A stretch of 20,378 bases of DNA from positions 2,013,008 through 2,033,385 of the forward strand of contig BFEA01000077.1 in assembly GCA_003427395.1 (NCBI GenBank). The letters are read 5' to 3'. A program made the translations under genes and the position numbers. The notes under the pieces were generated by a model, which ran no database searches, was not told the origin of the DNA, and was given only the letters and a program-made list of their open reading frames with translations. Each line of letters begins with the position of its first letter. The stretch's first letter is position 1. Of this stretch, positions 8,570-16,049 are shown in pieces. Source of the DNA: Chara braunii. Lineage: Eukaryota > Streptophyta > Charophyceae > Charales > Characeae.

Positions 8570-9085
8570 ATCCTGTTCATTGATGGATTGAAAATTTGAG
8601 AGGACCAACGGGCCTAGCTCAGTTGGTGCACCCATGAACTGTTGAAATGCAGAAACAGCAATTTCGTCAAAATGGACATTTTTTATTTTTGCAACGAAAT
8701 TGAAAATGGCTAATTTGGCCCGAATCCGCCCGAGCCAGGTCAACATGTTGACGAAATCGAGGGTCCGGCGTTCTTAAAACGCTGTATCCCCTGGATTCCA
8801 TCCAAGTCCAGATACATCCAGGGGGTCAGGTGTTCTTAAAACGCTGGACCCCCTGGACTCCAGCTGAGTCCAGGTACGTCCAGAGGGTCTGGCACTTTAA
8901 GAACGCCAGACCCTCGAGAGCTAAAAATTTTGACCCCCATCCGGCGGATTCGAGTCCAATTTAGTCGATTTCAATTTCGTTCAAAAAACAAAAAATGTCC
9001 GCTTTGACCAAATGCCTGTTCAAACTTGAGTTCGAAATTTCGAATCCAGTTGGAACCTCTTGAATGAATTTCTGAAATTCATTCA
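8570..9085. mobile_element. Foldback-type element with long inverted arms and a nested palindromic array
   Basis: About 8570-8757 and 8925-9085 are inverted copies of each other. Matching landmarks are CGAATCCGCC (8721-8730) against GGCGGATTCG (8943-8952), AACGAAATTGA (8693-8703) against TCAATTTCGTT (8971-8981), and GGACATTTTT (8675-8684) against AAAAATGTCC (8991-9000), all in mirrored order with similar spacing. The outer ends are diverged and the boundaries approximate. The loop holds the array at 8761-8913. No transposase is visible, so it would be non-autonomous. Confidence 0.65.
8761..8913. repeat. 62-bp tandem array of palindromic units
   Basis: GGGTCCGGCG starts at 8761, GGGTCAGGTG at 8823 and GGGTCTGGCA at 8885, an exact 62-bp period with two full units and a third partial one. 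Each full unit contains GTTCTTAAAACGCTG and CTGGAYTCCA...AGTCCAG. The last unit closes as a hairpin: GGGTCTGGC (8885-8893) pairs perfectly with GCCAGACCC (8905-8913). Confidence 0.85.
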
Positions 9086-9192
9086 GAATTTCAGAAATAA
9101 TAATAATAGAAAAATCCTCAGGTCGTCGCAATTTCGTCGGTTTCAATTTTCTGGGGCCGGTCAGTTCCATGATGATATCCTCAGGTCGTCGC
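9070..9192. repeat. Short palindrome and 16-bp direct repeat
   Basis: TTTCTGAAATT and AATTTCAGAAA form perfect 11-bp arms at about 9070-9098. ATCCTCAGGTCGTCGC occurs exactly at 9114-9129 and 9177-9192. They may mark a second, smaller rearrangement beside the foldback element. Confidence 0.7.
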
Positions 9193-9786
9193 CCTTTCTA
9201 AAGGAGAATTAAAAAAAAAAAAAGAGAGGAGCTTTATGTTCACCACAGTAGCCAATACCAAAGACTCGTTAAAAAAAGAAAAAAAACTCATAAAGAGAGA
9301 GAAGTGGTCCAGTCCATGATGCTTACGGGTGGTGCCTCAAGTGGTTGGCGGTACCCAAACAGTCCCCGGTACCTGATTCAGGGAGGAAAATTCAAAATTC
9401 CACGCCCCCACCCATGTGGGTTCCGACTGGTTCATCCACAACGGTCCCACGGTGGGACTAGCCTGGGAATTGTTTTTTAAAGGCCCAGCCTGGCAGGTCC
9501 TGCTGGAACCCCAGGGAAAATTTTGAGCCCACCCGTCTTGTTGGACTCGTTTTTTTTTCGGTCGGGGCGCATGGTGGAACCTGCAAGTGCCGCGTGGGGG
9601 CACAAGCCCACGGATGTATTTTTGTACTCTGTGGTGCAGATTCTTTTTCCACCGCATGGAACGGAAAGAATTTGTGCACGCAGCGCGCACAAATATTTGT
9701 GGGGCCACATGGAGCAAATCGCTCTCACAAAACGATTCATGCAGTACTGGGAATTTGCACCACGCAGCACCATGGCGCACCCACAG

Positions 9787-9790
<4 letters not shown>
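9193..9790. other. Intron sequence with hairpin-prone segments; no gene recognised
   Basis: Includes A-rich tracts near 9210-9295, the near-palindrome GGTCCCACGGTGGGACT (9441-9457), and an imperfect hairpin at about 9632-9686 in which GTGCAGATTCTTT is mirrored by AAAGAATTTGTGCAC. No frame resembles a known protein. Confidence 0.45.

Positions 9791-9866
<76 letters not shown>
9791..9866. repeat. (AG)n microsatellite
   Basis: About 38 AG units. It produces arginine/glutamate repeats in every + frame that crosses it; those translations are not genes. Confidence 0.97.
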
Positions 9867-9871
<5 letters not shown>

Positions 9872-10173
9872 CAGCATCCGCTTGTGGAATAACAGAAAGG
9901 AGAAGGAAATTGCTTGGAGTTTGTGCAGCCTTGGATTTTACTTACCTCAATGAAAGTCCATGCCTCTATCGATTGTAGATGCGTTCGCGTTCGCGCTCGC
10001 GATCGTGTGTGTGGGTACTATGCTCACCCCCCTTCACCCTTTGTGCAACCTTCTTCAACTTTCAGACATGAAAAATCAGAAAAAATAAATCTGCACAGAA
10101 GTTCTGTTCTGTGCACACTTTGCACTTGGTGCTTGAAACTTGATGCCTTTTGACTCTCAGTTTGCACGCTCAG

Positions 10174-10369
10174 GTACAATCGGCACGTGCGAGCAAAAGT
10201 CAATCAAGCCAATAGGTTGGCGGAGATCCATGAAATGGTGAAGAAGGAGGAGACGGAGACGACACCAAAGGAACAGAAGAGAGTGGTGGTCATCAATCCA
10301 TTTGCACATCGGCTTTCGCATCATCTACCTCTTTTCTGGCAAAAACTCCGTTGCTTCGTCAACTTTCAG
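10174..10369 (+). CDS. O-fucosyltransferase-like protein, internal exon C (RLxxxLPxxxQxLRCxVNF motif)
   Basis: Begins with the G that completes TGG from exon B, then TAC (Y). After a charged, low-conservation stretch (KKEETETTPKEQKR) it encodes VVVINPFAHRLSHHLPLFWQ and KLRCFVNFQ. This is the most recognisable block of the family: 'v..t.fd.RLA..LP...QrLRCrVNF.ALrF'. The acceptor is CACGCTCAG|G (10173/10174). Two donors compete: CAG|GTCAGG after 10369 (phase 0, ending at the family-typical VNFQ) and AG|GTAACT after 10374 (phase 2, better consensus, adding V plus a split codon). I report the first. Exact phase agreement across two introns makes exons A-B-C one gene. The charged spacer is longer than in typical members. 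Confidence 0.75.
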
Positions 10370-10504
10370 GTCAGGTAACTCACAAAGAAGGAAAGATCAA
10401 TCTTAAAAATAAAAGAAATAAAAAAAAGTAAAAAGAAAGAAAGAAAAGAAGGAAAGATCAATGTGTATTCTATACGGTTTCGGGGCCTGTTTATTGCTTC
10501 AGGC

Positions 10505-10866
10505 GGCGCGCTCTTTCTCTCTTTCCCTGCAACTCTACGGTTTTCGGGGCCTGTTTGTCACTCTCTGTCTTCGCTTCTTCCTTCTTCCTTCTTCCTTCTT
10601 CCCTTTTCCCTCTCCCGTCCTCCCCTCCTTCGGGGTGGCCTGTTTGTCCCTAGTTGTCGCTCTCTGTCTTCCCCTTTTCTTTCTTCTTTCTTCCCTTTTC
10701 CCTCTCCTCGTCTTCTCCTTCTCCCCTTTTCCTTCTCCCGTCCTCCCCTCCTAGTTTTCCCTCTCCCCCTCCCGTCCTTACCCGCCTCTCTCCCCCTCCG
10801 CCTTCCCGTTCCTTTCTTCCGCTCTTCTCACCTGCTTTCTTCTTCCTACCACTACGTCTTTTCTCA
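10505..10866 (+). repeat. Long polypyrimidine tract with internal direct repeats
   Basis: About 360 bp of almost pure C/T on the + strand. GGGGCCTGTTT-type words recur at about 10484, 10546 and (as GGGGTGGCCTGTTT) 10632, indicating tandem duplication of a CGGGGCCTG...CTCTCTGTCTTC unit. It ends in CTTTTCTCAG, directly before the tentative exon at 10868, so it could act as an unusually long acceptor tract. Confidence 0.75.
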
Positions 10867-10867
10867 G

Positions 10868-10948
10868 ATCGATTCACTTCTGTGTTCGACTATGTGGTTT
10901 GATTTTGCTGTGCGGATATTCGATGATAGGATCGGTTTGGGTGACATT
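10868..10948 (+). CDS. Tentative further exon of the O-fucosyltransferase-like gene
   Basis: An 81-bp open stretch in phase 0 lies between a very strong acceptor (pyrimidines then CTCAG|A at 10867/10868) and ATT|GTAAGG (10948/10949). Its end, FAVRIFDDRIGLGDI, resembles the family segment 'ALRF...I..LG..lV' that directly follows 'LRCrVNF' encoded by exon C. The phase fits the exon C donor at 10369. The weak point is about ten residues (IDSLLCSTMW...) between VNFQ and the motif, which family members lack. No later exon (for example the 'hhALHLR.E.Dm' segment) was found before 15.5 kb. Confidence 0.3.
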
Positions 10949-10998
10949 GTAAGGGTTGTGCTGCTGGAAGCCTTTTCGTAGGCTCTGTTCGAGAGCAT

Positions 10999-11123
10999 TT
11001 AAACCACCACTACCTACCGCAATTTATGTACCCCCCCAGGCCGAATGAATATGGACCCGAGGGGCAGACCGATTTGGCTACCGCGTTAACAGCCGCACTA
11101 ACCGGTAGGTACTGGTGGTTTAA
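10999..11123. mobile_element. Small inverted-repeat element (MITE) flanked by TTAA
   Basis: Terminal inverted repeats ACCACCACTACCTACCG (11003-11019) and, on the minus strand, ACCACCAGTACCTACCG (11103-11119) differ at one of 17 bases. Both ends are directly flanked by TTAA (10999-11002 and 11120-11123), the target duplication of piggyBac-type transposons. The body is only 117 bp and non-coding, so it would be a non-autonomous derivative. The terminal bases do not match the best-known piggyBac ends, so the superfamily is a suggestion. Confidence 0.6.
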
Positions 11124-11182
11124 GCGAGCGTTTGTCACCCGTCTGGGTACGCGCTCTTTGTCCCCTCAAGAGATCGTTTCTG

Positions 11183-11245
11183 GCGGATGATCGAAACGTG
11201 TAGGTACTTCGCCAGTTTTTGTTCGGACGATCGAAACGTGTAGGG
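11183..11245. repeat. Direct repeat of GATCGAAACGTGTAGG
   Basis: GATGATCGAAACGTGTAGGT and, about 40 bp later, GACGATCGAAACGTGTAGGG. The first copy lies between TCTGGCG and CGCCAG, which could pair. I recognise no function. Confidence 0.7.
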
Positions 11246-11610
11246 ATGCTGCTGTTTTCAACTATATCAGTGCCTCTCCATTTTCAGCGCGTATCAGTCA
11301 TCTCCATGGCTTTCTCCCGCTGGGTCGTATCTCTCTCACGTCAAGTCATGCATCTTCTCTCTTTCCTTTGTGTCATCTTCCTCTTTTCTCTTTCTAATTC
11401 ATCTGTTGGTCCTTTTCCCTTTGGCTTGCACCCGTCACGTGCTGACTGTGTCTCCTATCTATCTGTAGCTCATTCTACAACCGGAATTCCGAACCACACT
11501 CCCTTGACTTTATATGTCTTGGACCTCAAAATCATTTCACTGCTCGCAAAATGTGAAAATGGACAGCCGCCAGTCCCTTGCGTGATTGCTGCTCTTCTGT
11601 CTCCACAACA

Positions 11611-11611
<1 letters not shown>

Positions 11612-11656
<45 letters not shown>
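11612..11656. repeat. (AAG)n microsatellite
   Basis: About 14 uninterrupted AAG units. Translations across it are poly-lysine, poly-arginine or, on the minus strand, poly-serine/phenylalanine. The surrounding 11250-12080 contains short GTCC/CAAGTCC-rich repeats but no recognisable gene. Confidence 0.95.
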
Positions 11657-11657
<1 letters not shown>

Positions 11658-12083
11658 GTGGTCGTAAGCTCCCATAAGCTGGTAGGTTGGAGCGCTGCAG
11701 AAGGTGGCTGCTTTTTCTGGAACCACCAAGTGGCCCCATGGTGCTCTATAGGCCTAGTACAGGGCCCATGATAAAGGACCTTAGAGTTGTAGTTGAAAGG
11801 GTTCACGCTGCAGACACCCAGTCCCGGTCCCATGGTCCCGACAAGTCCCAAGTCCCAGGGCCGTGCTGTAGGGTAGGACGTAGGGTCCTAGAGGTCAAAG
11901 CGTCATAGGTTGGTAGGAGTCCGTCCAGTACCCGACAAGAAAAGTCCAGAAGCGTCTGGGACCGACAGTCCCACAGTCCCAAGTCCAATTTTGCAGCATG
12001 CCCCAGGAAAGTCCGGAAGCTACCGGACCGACAAAATGTTTGCAGCAGACAGGCTGCGGCCGACGGGTACCGGTCTGAGGCAG

Positions 12084-12119
12084 GCCAAGCCAAGCCAAGC
12101 CAAGCCAAGCCAAGCCAAG
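12084..12119. repeat. (GCCAA)n pentamer array
   Basis: Seven near-perfect AGCCA/GCCAA units. A short, clean pentamer microsatellite. Confidence 0.92.
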
Positions 12120-12225
12120 TCCTATATTTAGCTGCTACAGTGCAGCGGCTCGTCACGTATTCAGTTGCGAAATGCGGAATTTCGGGTCTTTTTATGGCAC
12201 ACAAACTTCAGGTCTGGTGTTAAGC

Positions 12226-12296
12226 ATGTAGGGCTTAGGGTTTGGGGTTTATGGCTCAAGGTGCAGGGTTTAGGGTTTAGGGTTTAAGGTTTATGG
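12226..12296. repeat. Interstitial telomere-like repeats (TTTAGGG)n, degenerate
   Basis: Contains GGGTTTAGGGTTTAGGGTTT (about 12267-12286) with degenerate GGGCTTAGGG, TTTGGGG and AAGGTTT units on both sides. TTTAGGG is the Arabidopsis-type telomeric repeat of most green plants. The array is short and internal, so it is a relic or repair insertion and not a chromosome end. Confidence 0.8.
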
Positions 12297-12299
12297 CTT

Positions 12300-12765
12300 G
12301 GAGTACAGGGTTCAGTGATTTGTTTCTATTCTTTAGAAGGGGTCACTATGGAAAAGGGCAAAGGCTTTCTTCTGACATGTGTCAAACCTTTTCCCCTATC
12401 CCACAAAAGCACTTGGTCGCACATCCACACCTTTTGTTCCTTCACCATTCTCACGCTGTATACGTATATGTGCACGATTTTCCAGAGCCAAGTTATGTTT
12501 CCTCCCGATGGATGAACCGGAATCCATTTCTCACACAAATCACTATTTTACCAATTTTTATTTTAATTTTTTTCCAAAATTGCTTTGAGGATCAGAGTGC
12601 ACTGAAGATGACGTTTATCAAACCAATTGGTTTGTTTTTTTTTTTTTTTCAATAACCAAATGGCTTTCCAAAGTGCAACCGCAATCCGTTCGAAAGTCAC
12701 TGTGTGCGAACAATTGTTTGGTAGCGTCATTTGATTTCAATTTGTAGGAGAAGATCTCCCCCCGT
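12300..12765. other. AT-rich intergenic sequence, nothing recognised
   Basis: Contains a T run at about 12632-12648 and several short open frames without any recognisable motif. Confidence 0.4.
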
Positions 12766-12767
12766 TA

Positions 12768-12798
12768 CACCCCCCCCCCCCCCCCCCCTCCCCCCTCC
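12768..12798. repeat. Poly(C)-rich tract
   Basis: A run of about 20 C followed by TCCCCCCTCCC. The complementary strand is G-quadruplex prone. Confidence 0.9.
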
Positions 12799-12876
12799 CT
12801 CTCTTCTCTGGAGTATCTGAACGGTGGATGAAGTTTTTTCAAGTTTTCGGATTTCGGATCGTCTTTTTTTTTCTAT

Positions 12877-12971
12877 CATTTCTCGATTCATGTGTGTCAT
12901 CCGTGCGCAGGGGCCATGCTAATCTTCTCTCTCTCTGTGTCGTTCCAATCTTACCGGATGCCCCAAAGGAC
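12877..12971 (-). pseudogene. U6: U6 spliceosomal snRNA pseudogene
   Basis: On the minus strand it reads GTCCTTTGGGGCATCCGG, then ATTGGAACGACACAGAGA, then AGATTAGCATGGCCCCTGCG and GATGACAC...AATCGAGAAATG, the full order of conserved U6 segments (5' stem-loop, ACAGAGA box, AGC triad, internal stem-loop, 3' end). Differences from plant U6 include about six extra bases (GAGAGA) right after the ACAGAGA box, GCGCACGG in place of GCGCAAGG, and a changed 5' stem. Where a Pol III gene should end in a T run it has GATAG then nine A, and I see neither the plant upstream sequence element nor a TATA box upstream, only an A-rich tract (A30 on this strand). A retroposed or decayed copy is the best reading. 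Confidence 0.85.
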
Positions 12972-12982
12972 AAGTATCCTTT

Positions 12983-12987
<5 letters not shown>

Positions 12988-13017
<30 letters not shown>
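12988..13017. repeat. Poly(T)30
   Basis: Thirty T on the + strand, 16 bp beyond the 5' end of the U6 pseudogene, occupying the place where its promoter should be. Confidence 0.95.
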
Positions 13018-13020
<3 letters not shown>

Positions 13021-13133
13021 TTACAATGCAAGGCTCCGGTCTTTCCTTTATTGCATTGCCTTTTCATATTTGCCATTCACAAATGTAGTGCGCAAGACCT
13101 TCTGCGCAGTTCGCAATAGAACGAAAGCACAAG

Positions 13134-13292
13134 GGGCGAGGTCCCACTAAGCACAGAGGATTGGATTAACCGCGCGAATCTGGACGTGTTAGATGCAGAA
13201 CAACAGATCTATCGTGAGATTCTGCACGCTTCCGCAAATCCGTCCACCTTCAGACATTTAATCCTATCCTGTTTGCTAGTGGGACCTTGCCC
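13134..13292. mobile_element. Palindromic non-autonomous element of about 160 bp
   Basis: The left end GGGCGAGGTCCCACTAAGCA (13134-13153) and the right end on the minus strand GGGCAAGGTCCCACTAGCAA mirror each other. The match continues inward through GAGGATTGGATTAA against CAGGATAGGATTAA and TGGACG against TGGACG. AAG borders both ends (13131-13133 and 13293-13295), which would fit a 3-bp target duplication. The CACTA word inside the arms is suggestive but is not at the element ends, so I do not assign it to the CACTA superfamily. Confidence 0.65.
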
Positions 13293-13599
13293 AAGAAGAG
13301 AATCCAGCCTTGTTTGACTATTACACCACTTCAGTATATTTGGAGTATCTGAAAGATTCTGAAGTTCTGAAAATTATTTGGGGGAAGGGGGGGGGAAAAA
13401 AAAACAACATTATTGTACGTATATTTGTGCAGAATGCACTTTAAGCACGAAAACAACAACAACAACAACAAGAAAGAAAGAAAGGTCATTTCAAGCCAGA
13501 CGACCGACCTGCCAATAGCGCTTGGGGAATGGTTGTCTGGTGCCACAGCCATAAGCTTATATCCTATTACTATTTTGCATCTCCCAGATGACCAACCTT

Positions 13600-13603
<4 letters not shown>

Positions 13604-13646
<43 letters not shown>

Positions 13647-13657
13647 AAAAAAAAAAA
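13604..13657. repeat. C33-A21 homopolymer pair
   Basis: Thirty-three C followed without interruption by twenty-one A. A shorter G9-A10-like block lies at about 13389-13405. The G-rich strand should form G-quadruplexes; the length of such a run in an assembly is unreliable. Confidence 0.95.
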
Positions 13658-13779
13658 GGAGTGGTAAGTTGGTAACAGGCTATTGATATTGAGGATTATT
13701 TCAAAATTTGGGCCCATTTTTAAATGATTTTTTGTTTTGTTTTTTTACATTTTTATTTGGCAAACTGGGGAACCAAGTA

Positions 13780-13893
13780 ACGACCGTCTTCACTGGAATA
13801 CAACGTATGGTCATTATTACTGTATCTAGACTGAAAGATGCCCCAAATACAGCGATAATGACCGTACATTGTATTCGGGTGAAGACTGTAGGT
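13780..13893. mobile_element. Hairpin (MITE-like) element, copy 1 of cluster
   Basis: Near-palindrome with arms of about 46 bp. The left arm carries CGTATGGTCATTATTACTGT (13804-13823) and the right arm on the minus strand TGTACGGTCATTATCGCTGT; outward, CCGTCTTCACT is matched by ACAGTCTTCACC. The loop is TAGACTGAAAGATGCCCC. Transcribed RNA would form a long, miRNA-precursor-like hairpin. No coding potential. Confidence 0.75.
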
Positions 13894-13959
13894 CCAGAGA
13901 GCAACTTAGACGAGTAACCGGCGGTCCAAATAAGACAAGCCAGCACTTGGTAAGACGGT

Positions 13960-14063
13960 CGGCTTTCTCCTGAACACAAGGCACCCTGGTCATGAATGTA
14001 TACAACCTGTCTTTCCAACCCGATACAGTCATTATGAGGGTGCTTTGTATTCAGGAGAAGAGA
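13960..14063. mobile_element. Hairpin (MITE-like) element, copy 2 of cluster
   Basis: The left arm CTTTCTCCTGAACACAAGGC, then CCTGGTCATGAATGTAT, mirrors the right arm on the minus strand, CTTCTCCTGAATACAAAGC then CCTCATAATGACTGTAT. The GTCATxAxxxxTGTAT order is the one in copies 1 and 3, so it is the same family at greater divergence. Confidence 0.6.
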
Positions 14064-14096
14064 ACACATTTTCTTAGGTACTATGTCCCTATTTAG

Positions 14097-14215
14097 CAAC
14101 TGGGCTACCGTCTTCCCCCAAATACAGCGTACCGTCATTATTGCTGTATGTAGACTGCAAGATACGCCAAATACATACGGCCATAATGACCGTACGTTGT
14201 ATGCGGGCGAGGACC
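14097..14215. mobile_element. Hairpin (MITE-like) element, copy 3 of cluster
   Basis: The left arm contains CAGCGTACCGTCATTATTGC (14123-14142) and the right arm on the minus strand CAACGTACGGTCATTATGGC. The loop TAGACTGCAAGATACGCC matches the loop of copy 1. It is preceded by GCAACTGGGCTACCGTC, similar to the flank before copy 1. Confidence 0.75.
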
Positions 14216-14427
14216 GTGACCACTCTTGCTTTTATGACAGTACCATTCGCATCCAGGTGGAAGATGTCATCCTCGTCGCCGTCGACGCGATGATTACTCT
14301 GGGTGAGCAGCCTTGCCACAGCCAAACTGCCACACCATTCTTGTGGTCGCATGAGCATTTTCGTAGATCCATGCAGTTCAGTTTAGGGCAAAACCGGCCA
14401 TGGCAATTTTATACAAATTATTACATT

Positions 14428-15480
14428 TGTGAGGATTGAGCCCTCAAGAAGGGGCCTTGCCATGATGTACATGTTCTGGGCTAAGGCCCCAGCAAGCCTC
14501 GTGCCCGCCCTAAGTGAAGGCGGGCCAGCAAATCAACAAGAGCCCTCTGTACAAACATTTCACGAAGTGGGGTTCATACAGTTGCAGCACGCCAGTTGGT
14601 TGGAGTGCACCAAGTCTCGAATCTCTGCAAATGTGGAGATCCCAGGGCCTCTGAGTTAGTTAGGCCCTGGGCACTTGAACGTGAGGCCGACAATGCATGC
14701 TGGGTATAGAGGCCAAAAATGCCAAAGGGAAATCGGCCCACTGTCGAATCTGGCCGCAGGCCTTGACGAAAGAGGCGCAACTGTATCACCCGGGCCCCAA
14801 CTGCATCGGGCCTGGGTTCAGGCACTGGGGCCCAGTCGCACGCTGAAGGGAGGCCGCCCACACGCAACACTGGCATATAGGCAAGCAGGGCGAGTGGGCA
14901 GGGATCCTTGGCCAATGCAGGCATTGCGGGCACGCTGCGCTAATGCGAGGTGCTGCGCTGTGCAAAGCTGCGCTGTGCTGAGGGGAGGCAGGCTAGCGCT
15001 AAAGCGGTGGAGCGCTGCCTGNGCNCAGGGCGCTGGCGGCCATAGCCGGGCTGCCTGAGGGCGCAGGGGAGGTGAGGGCGAAGGTGGTTCTTCGGAGGTG
15101 AAGGGCGCTGTGTGGGATAACAAGGGAGAGTGTGGGTGAAAGAGGAGACGTACCTGGTGGAGGTGGAAGTCGGCATTGGTGTTGACATCATCACTCGCTG
15201 GTCGTCAAGTTGTCTGGTTGCTTTCATTGCTGTAGTTGTAGGCTTAGGCTGTAGAGTAGATAGGGCGCCTGGCGCCATTCAGGAGAGAGAGCTACATTGG
15301 GTTATGCTGTTGGTGTTGCCCTGTTGGGCTTGGACATTGACTCACGATTCTTCTGTATCGTTCTCAAATGGATGGTTACTCGGTTCCATTGTGCTATCTG
15401 CTCTTACTTCGACTACTTGGACTTCAGTGTGATTTTGGAATCTGGATTTTTGTGCTTCGTCCATATTCATGTTCCTTGCA
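14428..15480 (+). mobile_element. Solo LTR, same family as 7553-8490
   Basis: Begins TGTGAGGATTGAGCCC and ends GTTCCTTGCA, matching both ends of the minus-strand LTR at 7553-8490, with shared internal blocks in the same order. Neither a PBS nor a polypurine tract adjoins it. The flanks are CATT (14424-14427) and CATT (15481-15484), extendable to CATTT if the first T is shared, a plausible target duplication. Together this indicates removal of the internal region by LTR-LTR recombination. Two undetermined bases (15022, 15025) lie in its GC-rich middle. Confidence 0.75.
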
Positions 15481-15484
15481 CATT

Positions 15485-16049
15485 TTTATTAAAATTTTTA
15501 ATTTTTTATTTTTAAATCATCTACATAGTACATTTAAAATTCTCCACAACTCCCACCGAAGTATTAGATGAATGGTATGTGCTATTTTCGACTGGACTTC
15601 GGTTGGGATACTCAGCGGTTATTGGTGGCATTGCGACGGTCAATCAATTTTAGGTTGACGAAGACAAGTAATATTACTTAGAGACTAGCATAAGAGTGCA
15701 AGGGAACTCTAACAAGAAGGAGAGGGATTAGAAGATTACATGGAGCAGATGGTTTGAGGTCGTCACCCAAGCAATGTATTCGGACGGAGTAAGCAGGTAA
15801 CAGAGCATTAGTCAACGGCGAAAGCGTGACCTATTCCCGATGGAACAGTGGGGGGCGAGAATTTAGAAGAGAATTTAGAAGAGAATCCCCGAAGGGAAAT
15901 ATCCCCCAAGGATACTTTCTCTGTGTCGAGGAAGTCGGAAGGACAGCCTAGAGTTGATATCGGACAAGGGTTTCCACTTTCCAGTCTACAGGGAAGGTGT
16001 GAGAGAGACAAGGGGTGTTTTCAAATCTTCTACTGCCGTCAGTAGAAGG
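15485..16049 (+). other. Probable 5' untranslated region of the LINE
   Basis: No gene is visible between the solo LTR and ORF1. It holds an exact tandem GAGAATTTAGAA duplication at about 15858-15881, and the ORF1 frame is already open from about 15954 without an ATG. The 5' end of the element cannot be placed. Confidence 0.4.

Noticed and set aside
8620-8956. tRNA-like A box (TAGCTCAGTTGG at about 8624) and B-box-like GATTCGAGTCC (8946-8956), considered as a tRNA-derived SINE
   Set aside because: The boxes are over 300 bp apart and lie in opposite arms of the foldback element; no cloverleaf can be drawn.
9523-9978. Open frames with long RE repeats
   Set aside because: They cross the (AG)n microsatellite; nothing on either side resembles a protein family.
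11803-12204. 133-residue minus-strand frame with repeated GLAWL
   Set aside because: The repeats come from the (GCCAA)n array; no recognisable domain.
12226-12296. Telomere or chromosome end
   Set aside because: Only about three perfect TTTAGGG units, flanked on both sides by ordinary sequence; an interstitial relic.
14241-14302. Open stretch between a good acceptor (TATGACAG) and donor (GGGTGAGC), considered as the exon after 10374
   Set aside because: The translation (TIRIQVEDVILVAVDAM) only loosely resembles the next family segment, it requires the alternative donor, and it competes with the better candidate at 10868-10948.
15954-16049. Upstream extension of LINE ORF1 by 32 codons
   Set aside because: It begins with TTG and lacks recognisable content; the first ATG at 16050 is the better start.
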